Source: Neorhizobium galegae (GTDB taxonomy: Bacteria > Pseudomonadota > Alphaproteobacteria > Rhizobiales > Rhizobiaceae). From it: a DNA stretch of 64,000 nt. This document shows, piece after piece, positions 1 to 7,857 of this stretch (within the stretch, counting starts at the first letter, position 1; each line of letters starts with the position of its first letter). The position numbers and the translations under genes are program-made. The DNA is taken from positions 248,001-312,000 of the forward strand of contig NZ_JAGIPG010000001.1 of the NCBI RefSeq assembly GCF_017877055.1, written 5' to 3'. Under the pieces are notes generated by a model, which did no database searches, had not been told where the DNA came from, and was given only the letters and a program-made list of their open reading frames with translations.

Positions 1-727
1 TATGGCTCCCGCCAAGGCGTGAAGGCGATCACAACCGACGTCGGTGGAGCGCGCTATCAAAGACCGTTACATTCGGGCCGAAATTTGTCACGGGCTTCAA
101 TCTGGCAAGTCCGTCGGCCTCGGAAGATCCAGGATCGGTCCCCCTGGTGCCCACCCGGCGCTGTTTTCGGCGACGATCGACAGGTCGGCTTGCCTATCTT
201 TGCGGCGCAGTTAACGAACCGTTATTCTCGAGGCAATAAGGGGCGGTGCAGCCGGGGCGATCCTTTCAACCGCCGCTTTTTTACTGATCGAGCGCGCGTT
301 TCGCAGACGATCTTGGCGTTCGTCCATCGCCGGAGATGGGGACGACGCGACCGCTGTCGTTTTCGCCTGATCGTGTCGCATATTTGCCCAGATTCTGCCA
401 CATTGTGTGCCGCCTACCAGCCATTGAGGTACATGGATACGAAAGGGCTAGCCGTTTCGGCCTATTGCAAAAAGATTTTTTTGTGCTGTTGCGGTGCAAC
501 ATTCCGAGCCCTTCATTGAGGCCTGAGCCCTTGAAAACCATAAGTCCAGGGAGCCGTACCGGGTTCCCGGACAGGAGCCTCATCGAGCGCGAGTATTTTC
601 GTGCAGGTTGCTTTTTTGCTGCGCCGCCACATTTTGTGCCAAACTCGGCCCGATCCTTTTTGCGTGACTGCGGGCTCAAGTCTGCTCTGATTGAAATGGT
701 GGTGACGGGAGGCACCGCCCAAAAAGG
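1..727. other. Non-coding region upstream of exoH
   Basis: No convincing gene is visible in these 727 bases. A frame stays open from the window edge to about 519, but its product is rich in Arg, Ser and Cys with no recognisable motif and no start supported by a Shine-Dalgarno sequence, so it is treated as chance. The stretch from about 400 to 690 has T-rich islands among GC-rich DNA, as expected for a regulatory region, and includes a perfect inverted repeat at 487-501. In S. meliloti other exo genes lie upstream of exoH; here at least 700 bases separate exoH from any upstream gene, so the exoH-exoP block probably has its own promoter here. Confidence 0.5.
487..501. promoter_or_regulatory. 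Inverted repeat TGTTGC-GGT-GCAACA
   Basis: A perfect 6-bp inverted repeat with a 3-base spacer lies next to a T-tract about 230 bases upstream of exoH. Size and symmetry fit a dimeric regulator site, but no regulator can be named from sequence alone. Confidence 0.3.
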
Positions 728-1885
728 GTGACTCGTTTGACTGTCGATCCAAACATATCCTCCCGTATCAATCTGATGCGTATCCTGCTGATCTCCGGCA
801 TACTCTTCGTCCACGTGCCGCACGATCCCGCGACCAGCCCCTTCCTGGGGCTGAATGGTCTGTTCGATTGGCTCAGGGTTTTCCTCGGGGATAGCCTGTT
901 TCGTATCGGCGTGCCGTGCCTCAGCGCGATTTCCGGCTACCTGCTGTTCCAGCGTGGCTGGGAGACGTTCGACTATGCCAAGACGCTTCGCTCCAAGGCG
1001 AGGACGGTCCTGGTGCCTTTCCTATTGTGGAACCTCGGCCTGCTTGGGGCCGTGCTCGTCGTCCAACCCATGGAAATTAGTATTGGGTATTTCCCTGATC
1101 TCTGGAACCTTTCGACGCGGGAACTCTTGAGCAATGCACTGGCCACGGAAGGGTTGCCGATCAATATTCCTCTCTACTTTCTGCGCGACCTGATCGTCTG
1201 CATCATCCTGTCGCCGATCCTTGCCATGTCGGTGCGGCGGTTTCCGGCAGCGACCCTTGGCGTGCTGTTCCTGCTGGCGATCACTCCGGGGTTGACGCTC
1301 GTCATCGTGCTGAAGAAATCGATCCTGTTCAGCTTCACCCTCGGCATCTTCCTGGCGCTCCACCGGGTGGACCTCAAGGTTGCGGACCGGTATGCGGGGT
1401 TGGGTACGGCAGCGATGCTCGCCGCCGCCGTACTGCTGTCCATCGGCCTCTACTGGACCGGCCCGGATTTCCCCTGGCCTCTCGACATGGCGCGCAGTGC
1501 GCTTTCGATTGTCGGCGCCGGCGGATTCTGGCTGATGTCGGCGATCGTCATCCGTTCCTGGGCCGGCCAGCGGCTTGCCGCCACCGGAAGCCTGAGCTTC
1601 TGGATGTTCTGCGCCCATTACCCGCTGCTCGTCCTGATGTGGATGGTGTGGAACCGGGTGGCAGGCGATGCCCTTTATCCCGTCTTCTACGTGGCCGCTG
1701 TCGTCGGAAGCTTCCTCATTCTTTTTATCAGCAACCGCCTCGTCTCGCGCAGAATGCGCGGTCTGTACGAAGTGTTGACGGGCAGCCGCGGTCGCAAGGC
1801 CAAGCTTTCGGCCGCCGCCAGGTCCCACTCACCCGCCGGGGCCAACCATCCCGGCGAACCCGTAATGACGCAACTGCATAGGTGA
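728..1885 (+). CDS. exoH: Succinoglycan succinyltransferase ExoH (acyltransferase 3 family)
   Basis: The 385-residue protein is a polytopic membrane protein of the acyltransferase-3 family, with about ten hydrophobic segments between residues 18 and 345. The early histidine in the first membrane region (FVHVP, about residue 28) is the kind of residue this family uses in acyl transfer. Identification as ExoH rests on family, length (S. meliloti ExoH is about 370-380 residues) and position directly before exoK-exoL-exoA. ExoH adds succinyl groups to succinoglycan repeat units. The start is uncertain: GTG 728 gives the longest frame, while TTG 737 is better spaced from the AAGGG run. exoK follows after 3 bases. 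Confidence 0.85.
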   Translation: MTRLTVDPNISSRINLMRILLISGILFVHVPHDPATSPFLGLNGLFDWLRVFLGDSLFRIGVPCLSAISGYLLFQRGWETFDYAKTLRSKARTVLVPFLLWNLGLLGAVLVVQPMEISIGYFPDLWNLSTRELLSNALATEGLPINIPLYFLRDLIVCIILSPILAMSVRRFPAATLGVLFLLAITPGLTLVIVLKKSILFSFTLGIFLALHRVDLKVADRYAGLGTAAMLAAAVLLSIGLYWTGPDFPWPLDMARSALSIVGAGGFWLMSAIVIRSWAGQRLAATGSLSFWMFCAHYPLLVLMWMVWNRVAGDALYPVFYVAAVVGSFLILFISNRLVSRRMRGLYEVLTGSRGRKAKLSAAARSHSPAGANHPGEPVMTQLHR

Positions 1886-1888
1886 AAC

Positions 1889-2686
1889 ATGACGGCCAAG
1901 GCCAGACAGATTCAACTAACCTGCCAGGTTATCATCGCTGCGGCGGTGTCTGGACTTCTCTCGCCCGCAGCATACGCCCAACAGGGTGCTGCGGGTCAGT
2001 CCTTCGTGGAGAACTTCGACAGCCTCGATCGTTCCGTCTGGTACGTCTCGGACGGCTGGAACAACGGCAAGCACCAGAACTGCACCTGGTCGAAAAAGCA
2101 GGTGAAGGTCGAGGGCGGCGCCCTGCAACTCAGCTTCACGGGAGACAAGACCGGCGATCGCGACTTCGCCTGCGGCGAAATCCAGACCAAGGCGCGTTTC
2201 GGCTATGGGACCTACGAGGTGCGCATGAAATCCGCGACGGGCTCAGGGCTCAATTCGGCGTTCTTCACCTATATCGGCCCGACCGACAAGAAACCGCATG
2301 ACGAGATCGACTTCGAAGTGCTCGGCAAGAATACCGGGCAGGTACAGCTCAATCAGTATGTTTCCGCCAAGGGCAATAATGAAAAGCTGGTTCCGGTCGC
2401 AGGCGGTGCAGACCAGGGCTTCAACGACTATGCGTTCATCTGGGAGGAGAGCCGCCTCCGTTACTTCGTGAACGGCAAGCTCGTCCACGAAGTGACGGAC
2501 AAGACGAAGATCCCGCAAAACCCCCAGAAGATCTTTCTCAGCCTCTGGGGAACCGACACGCTCAAGCAGTGGATGGGCGCATTCTCCTACACTCAGCCGA
2601 CCTCGATGACCGTCGACCGGATCTCCTTTACCGCGATCGGCGAGAAATGCCGCTTTCCTGAATCCGTGCTCTGCACGCTCGGCTGA
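1889..2686 (+). CDS. exoK: Endo-beta-glycanase ExoK (GH16), secreted
   Basis: ExoK is a secreted glycosyl hydrolase of family 16 that cleaves nascent succinoglycan to low-molecular-weight chains. The 265-residue product starts with a signal peptide (cleavage after AAYA, about residue 30). It carries the GH16 catalytic signature HDEIDFE at residues 137-143, in which Glu139 is the expected nucleophile and Glu143 the acid/base. Length matches S. meliloti ExoK (about 269). The ATG lies 3 bases after the exoH stop, and AGGTGA within the exoH end serves as ribosome site. Confidence 0.93.
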   Translation: MTAKARQIQLTCQVIIAAAVSGLLSPAAYAQQGAAGQSFVENFDSLDRSVWYVSDGWNNGKHQNCTWSKKQVKVEGGALQLSFTGDKTGDRDFACGEIQTKARFGYGTYEVRMKSATGSGLNSAFFTYIGPTDKKPHDEIDFEVLGKNTGQVQLNQYVSAKGNNEKLVPVAGGADQGFNDYAFIWEESRLRYFVNGKLVHEVTDKTKIPQNPQKIFLSLWGTDTLKQWMGAFSYTQPTSMTVDRISFTAIGEKCRFPESVLCTLG

Positions 2687-2702
2687 GCCGCCTTGGCGGC
2701 TC
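2685..2702 (+). other. Perfect hairpin at the exoK stop
   Basis: GAGCCGCC-TT-GGCGGCTC begins inside the exoK stop codon and ends 4 bases before the exoL start. There is no T-run, so it is not a typical terminator. It may affect mRNA processing or exoL translation. Confidence 0.5.
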
Positions 2703-2706
2703 GACA

Positions 2707-3915
2707 ATGGAGTTGGACGATTTGACTTTGAACGTTCTCTATCTCGCGCATGACATGGCCGACGCGGCCATCCGGCGGCGCGTGCTGACCTTGAAGGCCG
2801 GCGGTGCGACCGTCACCGTCGCGGGCTTCGAGCGTGGCTCGAACGTACTTGCCGGCGAGCGGGATGTGACAACCGTTTCACTCGGGCAGACGGCGGACGG
2901 GCGTTTTGCGCAGCGCATCGGAGCGGTTCTTGCCGCTCGCATGAGGCTGAAGCGGACGCTGGCTGATATCGCCAAACCCGACGTCATCATCGCCCGCAAT
3001 CTGGAGACGCTGGCGCTTGCCGGACGTGCCGCGTCCATGCTCGGCCGCCAGGTTCCCGTCGTCTACGAATGCCTCGATATTCACCGCCTGCTTCTCGACG
3101 AGGGAATGAAGGGCCGTCTGATGCGCCAGGCGCAGCTGTTTTTCGGCCGCCATGCCAGCCTGCTGATCACCAGCTCCCCGGCTTTCGTGGAAAATTTCTT
3201 CAAACCGCGTTCCGGCCTCGACCTGCCGGTGATGCTTCTGGAAAACAAGGTGCTTGCGCTTGAGCCGGAACCGGTTTCCGGGCCGCTCCAACCCCGCCCC
3301 CCGGAGCCGGGGAAGCCCTGGCGTATCGGCTGGTTCGGGGCGATCCGCTGCCGCAAGTCGCTCGATATGCTGATCGATTTCGCAGCCCGCATGGACGGAA
3401 AGGTCGAGATCGTGTTGCGCGGCCGCCCGGCTTACAGCGAGTTCGACGATTTCGATGCAAAGGTTGCTGCCGCCCCGCATGTCGAGTTCCACGGTGCCTA
3501 CCGCAATCCCGAGGATCTTTCTGCGATCTACGGCGACGTGCAGTTCACCTGGGCGATCGACCTTTTCGAGGAAGGGCTGAATTCCAGCTGGCTGCTGCCG
3601 AACCGTCTCTATGAAGGCGGGCTGTACGGCGCGGTTCCTATCGCGCTGGCAGGCACCGAGACCGGCCGCTTCATCGGCAAGCGCGGCATCGGTCTGGTGC
3701 GCAATCAGGTGACGGCAGAAACCCTCGAAGCGCTGTTCAACGAGATGACGGACGCGCGCTACCTCGATCTCTTTTCCCGGCTTGCCGCCGTGGAGCGCAG
3801 CCAGTGGGTCACCGGACCGGCGGATTGCCGTGCGCTTGTCTCTCGGCTCGCTGCCCTACATCCCAACGTCTCGTCGCCGGCAGAAGTGCCGACTGTTTCA
3901 ACCGTGCAATCGTGA
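2707..3915 (+). CDS. exoL: Succinoglycan glycosyltransferase ExoL
   Basis: The 402-residue product fits ExoL of S. meliloti in length (about 400) and place (exoK-exoL-exoA). ExoL adds the second glucose of the octasaccharide repeat to the lipid-linked intermediate at the cytoplasmic face. The layout is that of a GT-B enzyme: an N-terminal half around residues 1-190 with a VVYECLDIHR stretch, a Pro-rich hinge near 195-205, and a C-terminal donor half containing GWFGAIRCRKS and later ELLPNRLYEGG-like residues. No signal peptide or membrane helix is evident. The start is ATG 2707; a TTG lies a few codons on. Confidence 0.85.
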   Translation: MELDDLTLNVLYLAHDMADAAIRRRVLTLKAGGATVTVAGFERGSNVLAGERDVTTVSLGQTADGRFAQRIGAVLAARMRLKRTLADIAKPDVIIARNLETLALAGRAASMLGRQVPVVYECLDIHRLLLDEGMKGRLMRQAQLFFGRHASLLITSSPAFVENFFKPRSGLDLPVMLLENKVLALEPEPVSGPLQPRPPEPGKPWRIGWFGAIRCRKSLDMLIDFAARMDGKVEIVLRGRPAYSEFDDFDAKVAAAPHVEFHGAYRNPEDLSAIYGDVQFTWAIDLFEEGLNSSWLLPNRLYEGGLYGAVPIALAGTETGRFIGKRGIGLVRNQVTAETLEALFNEMTDARYLDLFSRLAAVERSQWVTGPADCRALVSRLAALHPNVSSPAEVPTVSTVQS

Positions 3916-3923
3916 GGTGGAGT

Positions 3924-4934
3924 ATGGTTTCGCGTTCTCACTCCAATGCCCAGATGTCCGATATCCGGACGCTTCTGGTGATCCCGTGCCTCAACGAAGC
4001 GGCGACGATCGCGCCGCTGTTGCACAAGCTGAATGATCAGCGCGGCGACATGGACATGCTGATCGTCGTTGCCGACGGCGGCAGCCAGGACGGCACGCCG
4101 GAGATCGTCCAGAGCCTCATCCCGGAGATCCGGGACGTCGTCTTGCTCGGCAATCCCAAGCGCATCCAGAGCGCCGCCATCAATCTCGCCGTCGATCGGT
4201 TCGGCGAGGGCCGGGACTTTCTCATCCGCATCGATGCGCATGGGGACTACCCGGACGACTACTGCCGCACGCTTCTGCAGGAGGCGATCGACATGGATGC
4301 CGATTCCGTGGTCGTCGGCATGGAGACGGTCGGCTTCGGCGCTTTCCAGAAGGCGACCGCGGTGGCGCAGAATTCCAAGCTCGGAAACGGCGGATCGAAA
4401 CATCGTGCCGGCGGTGGCGGCGAATGGGTCGATCACGGCCACCACGCGCTGATGCGGATCGAAGCCTTCCGCGCGGTCGGCGGATATGACGAAAGCTTCA
4501 GCCATAACGAGGACGCCGAGCTGGACTTCCGGCTACGCGCCGACGCCTTCCGCATCTGGATGACCGGCAAGACCTACATGACTTATTATCCGCGTTCGAG
4601 CGCTCCCGCGCTGTTCCGGCAATATCTCGCCTATGGCCGCGGCCGGGCGAAGAACCTGATCAAACATCGCTCGATCCCGAAGCTCCGGCAGGCGATCCCG
4701 CTCGCGGTGGCGCCGGTCGTAGTCGGCGCAGTGCTTGCGCTTCTCTATTGGTGGGCGGCCATACCGATGGTCATCTGGGCCGCGGTCTGTATCGGCTACG
4801 GCTTCTGGCTGGCGGTGGGCAAGAACAATCCCTACGGCCCGCTCGCCTCGCTTTCGGCGATGATCATGCATTTCGCCTGGTCGGCGGGCTTCTGGCTGGA
4901 ACTGATCGGCATTCGAGCGCGGAGGATCGCTTGA
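3924..4934 (+). CDS. exoA: Succinoglycan glucosyltransferase ExoA (GT2)
   Basis: ExoA adds the first glucose (beta-1,3) to the galactose-lipid primer. ATG 3924 is chosen because GAGGTGGAG stands directly upstream; the frame is open further upstream, but that part overlaps exoL. The 336-residue protein has a GT2 domain at about 10-230 (VIPCLNEAATI, VADGGSQDGT and IDAHGDYPDD) and C-terminal hydrophobic segments near 255-330 that would anchor it in the inner membrane. The stop overlaps the exoM start (TGATG). Confidence 0.9.
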   Translation: MVSRSHSNAQMSDIRTLLVIPCLNEAATIAPLLHKLNDQRGDMDMLIVVADGGSQDGTPEIVQSLIPEIRDVVLLGNPKRIQSAAINLAVDRFGEGRDFLIRIDAHGDYPDDYCRTLLQEAIDMDADSVVVGMETVGFGAFQKATAVAQNSKLGNGGSKHRAGGGGEWVDHGHHALMRIEAFRAVGGYDESFSHNEDAELDFRLRADAFRIWMTGKTYMTYYPRSSAPALFRQYLAYGRGRAKNLIKHRSIPKLRQAIPLAVAPVVVGAVLALLYWWAAIPMVIWAAVCIGYGFWLAVGKNNPYGPLASLSAMIMHFAWSAGFWLELIGIRARRIA

Positions 4935-5863
4935 TGACGGCAGAGGGAAGGCCGTTCCGCATCGATATCGGTATCTGCACCTATCGGCGTCCGGAACTCG
5001 CCGAGACGCTGATCTCGCTCTTCGAGATTGCCGTCCCGGCGGGCGCGGACCTGCGCCTGATCGTTGCCGATAACGATGCGAGCCCGAGCGCAAGCGGGCT
5101 GGTGGATGGTTTGCGGGAGCGTTCGCCGTTCCCGATCCGCTATGTCCATTGCCCGAAGTCGAACATCTCGATTGCCCGCAATGCCTGCCTTGCGGAAAGC
5201 GATGCGGACTACCTCGCCTTCATCGACGACGACGAGACGGCGGAGCCGGAATGGCTGGTCGGGCTCGTATCGACGGCGAGGCTGACCGGAGCCGATGCGG
5301 TTCTCGGGCCGGTGAGGGCGGTCTATGGAACCCAAAGCGCCGACTGGATGCGCAAGGGCGATTTTCATTCGACCATGCCCGTCTGGGTCGGCGGGCAGAT
5401 CAGGACGGGTTATACCTGCAATACCCTTCTCCACATGCGTTCGCCGGTCGTTGCGGGCCGCAGGTTCGCGCTGTCGCTCGGCCAGAGCGGCGGCGAGGAT
5501 ACGCATTTCTTCACCGCCTTGACGGATGCGGGCGGACGGATCGAATTTGCATCGGATGCAACGGTCGAGGAACTGGTTCCCGAAAAGCGGGCAAGCTTTT
5601 CCTGGCTCGCCAAGCGCAGGTTCCGTTCCGGGCAGACGCATGGGCGCATTCTTGCGACAAAGAATTCCGGCCTCGGCCGGATCAAGCAGACCGCGCTTGC
5701 TGCGCTGAAGCTCGGTTACTGCCTGGCAGTGGCGGCGGCGACCATTCCCTCGCCGGTCACCCGTACGCGCTACGCTCTTCGTGCGGCACTCCATGCCGGC
5801 GCGGTCACGGGCACGCTCGGCATTCGCGAGATCCGCCAATACGGAGCCGCCGAAGCCACATGA
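4934..5863 (+). CDS. exoM: Succinoglycan glucosyltransferase ExoM (GT2)
   Basis: ExoM adds the third glucose (beta-1,4) of the repeat unit. The 309-residue length equals that of S. meliloti ExoM. The GT2 core shows GICTYRRPEL near residue 12, VADNDASP near 45 and the metal-binding acidic cluster FIDDDE near 98. The ATG overlaps the exoA stop by one base, and the stop overlaps the exoO start (ATGA), so exoA, exoM and exoO are translationally coupled. Confidence 0.92.
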   Translation: MTAEGRPFRIDIGICTYRRPELAETLISLFEIAVPAGADLRLIVADNDASPSASGLVDGLRERSPFPIRYVHCPKSNISIARNACLAESDADYLAFIDDDETAEPEWLVGLVSTARLTGADAVLGPVRAVYGTQSADWMRKGDFHSTMPVWVGGQIRTGYTCNTLLHMRSPVVAGRRFALSLGQSGGEDTHFFTALTDAGGRIEFASDATVEELVPEKRASFSWLAKRRFRSGQTHGRILATKNSGLGRIKQTALAALKLGYCLAVAAATIPSPVTRTRYALRAALHAGAVTGTLGIREIRQYGAAEAT

Positions 5864-6885
5864 CGATGAATGATATGCAGGCCCCGGATTTCCAGCCCGA
5901 CGTGAGCTTTGTGATTGCGGCTTACAATGCCGAGGAGACGCTCGCGCGTGCCATCGACAGTGCGCTCGCGCAGATCGGCGTAACGCTGGAAGTGATCGTC
6001 GTCGACGATTGCTCGACGGACCGGACGCGGGCAATCGCGCAAGGCTATTCCGATCAGCGGGTCAGGCTGATCGCCCAGGCGGTGAACGGCGGGCCGGCTG
6101 CGGCCCGAAACGCCGGACTTGCTGCGGCGAGGGGCCGGTGGGTCGCCATTCTCGATTCCGACGACACGGTTTATCCCGTCAGGCTGTTGAACATGCTGGA
6201 GCGGGCCGAGGATGCGCAGGCACAGATCGTCGTCGACAATCTCGACGTCATCCCGTTCGACCACGGGGAGCCCCATGCGATGTTCTCCAAAGAGGCGCTC
6301 AGGCAGCAGTCGATGCTGACGCTTGCCGATTTCATCGGCTCGAACGTGATTTTCCAATCGACCTTCAACTTCGGCTACATGAAGCCGATCTTCGAGCGCG
6401 CGTTTCTCGTTGAGCACGGGCTGCATTTCGACGAGGTGCTGCGGATCGGCGAGGACTATCTGTTGCTTGCTTCTGCCCTGGCGAGCGGTGCACGGTGCGC
6501 GATCGTGCCGGAGATCGGATATGTCTATCACCTGCGCCAGGACTCGATCTCGCGCGTTCTGGAGCAGAGCCATCTGGATGCGATGCTCGCCTCCGACCGC
6601 GTTTTTCTCTCCCGCTACAAGCTGGATGCCAAAGCCTCGGCTGCCCAGCGCAGGCGCACCCGCAGCATCCTCGAAGCGGGTTCATTTCTCACGCTCGTCG
6701 ACGAAATCAAGAAGGGTTCCGTCGGCGGCTTCCTGAAAACGGCAATCGAGAACCCACGTGCGCTCCGACTTCTGCGCATGCCGATCGCCGTTCGCATGCG
6801 TCGGCTGGTGAAACGGCCGACGTCAACTGAAAATCCGATCAATAGGGCGGGGGCGCCCTCAGAAAGGACGAAGGAATGGACATGA
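5860..6885 (+). CDS. exoO: Succinoglycan glucosyltransferase ExoO (GT2)
   Basis: ExoO adds the fourth glucose (beta-1,6). The chosen ATG 5860 overlaps the exoM stop by four bases; ATG 5866 is the other candidate. The frame extends upstream to about 5149 only because it shadows exoM. The 341-residue product opens with a GT2 fold ([32 protein letters not shown]). The C-terminal third (about 210-341) is basic. The 3' end overlaps the exoN start by 10 bases. Confidence 0.9.
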   Translation: MTMNDMQAPDFQPDVSFVIAAYNAEETLARAIDSALAQIGVTLEVIVVDDCSTDRTRAIAQGYSDQRVRLIAQAVNGGPAAARNAGLAAARGRWVAILDSDDTVYPVRLLNMLERAEDAQAQIVVDNLDVIPFDHGEPHAMFSKEALRQQSMLTLADFIGSNVIFQSTFNFGYMKPIFERAFLVEHGLHFDEVLRIGEDYLLLASALASGARCAIVPEIGYVYHLRQDSISRVLEQSHLDAMLASDRVFLSRYKLDAKASAAQRRRTRSILEAGSFLTLVDEIKKGSVGGFLKTAIENPRALRLLRMPIAVRMRRLVKRPTSTENPINRAGAPSERTKEWT

Positions 6886-7781
6886 AAAGACCAGTTCGAA
6901 AGGCGGTGATACCCGTCGCAGGCAACGGCACTCGGTTCCTGCCGGCAACCAAGGCCATGCCGAAGGAAATGTTGACGATCGTCGATCGACCCGTCGTTCA
7001 ATATGCGGTCGACGAAGCCATGCAGGCGGGAATCGAGAACATCATTTTCGTGACCAGTCGCAACAAAACCGCGATCGAGGACTATTTCGACAGCGCGCCG
7101 GAGCTCGTCGCAACGCTGACCCGCTCGGGCAAGACGGTCCAGGTTACCCAGCTCGAAAAGATGCTGCCGGTCGCCGGCACCGTCAGCTATACGCGCCAGC
7201 AGGTGCCGCTCGGGCTTGGCCATGCGGTCTGGTGCGCTCGCGAACTGGTCGGCAACGAACCGTTCGCGCTGCTCCTGCCCGACATGGTTTCCTACGGTCC
7301 GCAGGGCTGCATGGCCGGGCTGATGGATCTTTATGAAGAAGTCGGCGGCAATGTCTTTGCGGTCGAGGAATGCGCACCGGAAGAGACGTCGAGCTATGGT
7401 ATCGTGGGTGTCGGCCATAGCGTATCGCATGGTTTCGAGGTGACGGAGATGGTCGAAAAACCGAAACCTGCCGAAGCACCGTCCAATTATTACCTGAATG
7501 GGCGTTATATTCTGCAGCCGGAAATCTTCGAATTGCTTGCCCGGCAGGAACGCGGCGCCGGCAACGAAATTCAGCTGACGGACAGCATGCACAAGCTTGC
7601 GCAGGTCCAGCCGTTCCATGCGCATCCCTATCAGGGGCGCACATTCGACTGCGGCAGCAAGCGCGGCTTTATCGAAGCGAATGTCGCTTTCGCCATGCTT
7701 CGTCAGGATATGGGGGCTGAGATTTACGCCTCCATCAAGGAACTGATGATGTCGCACGAGATGCGGGTCAAAGCCGCCTGA
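6876..7781 (+). CDS. exoN: UTP-glucose-1-phosphate uridylyltransferase ExoN (GalU type)
   Basis: The enzyme makes UDP-glucose from UTP and glucose-1-phosphate in the cytoplasm and so supplies donor sugar to the neighbouring glucosyltransferases. The 301-residue protein carries the nucleotide-binding loop [17 protein letters not shown] near the N-terminus, LLLPDM at about 130 and EMVEKPKP near 190, all typical of GalU. The start is ATG 6876 after AAGGAC-GAAGGA; ATG 6882 is an alternative. It is the only metabolic enzyme in the block. Confidence 0.93.
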   Translation: MDMKRPVRKAVIPVAGNGTRFLPATKAMPKEMLTIVDRPVVQYAVDEAMQAGIENIIFVTSRNKTAIEDYFDSAPELVATLTRSGKTVQVTQLEKMLPVAGTVSYTRQQVPLGLGHAVWCARELVGNEPFALLLPDMVSYGPQGCMAGLMDLYEEVGGNVFAVEECAPEETSSYGIVGVGHSVSHGFEVTEMVEKPKPAEAPSNYYLNGRYILQPEIFELLARQERGAGNEIQLTDSMHKLAQVQPFHAHPYQGRTFDCGSKRGFIEANVAFAMLRQDMGAEIYASIKELMMSHEMRVKAA

Positions 7782-7803
7782 CGCGCATTCAAATCATTAC
7801 GAG

Positions 7804-7830
7804 ACGGATGGCGGCGGTTTCGCCATCCGT
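7804..7830 (+). other. Strong hairpin between exoN and exoP
   Basis: ACGGATGGCG and CGCCATCCGT form a 10-bp stem around a 7-base loop in the 76-base exoN-exoP gap. The sequence after it is TCCCC, not a T-run, so it is more likely an mRNA stabiliser or processing point than a full terminator. It could set exoP dosage apart from the enzymes. Confidence 0.5.
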
Positions 7831-7857
7831 TCCCCAAAGCTCCAGAAAGCGAGCCCT

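Noticed and set aside
1-519. Open frame from the window edge on the plus strand
   Set aside because: Composition is atypical, there is no recognisable domain and no ribosome site, and overlapping frames of similar length exist on both strands.
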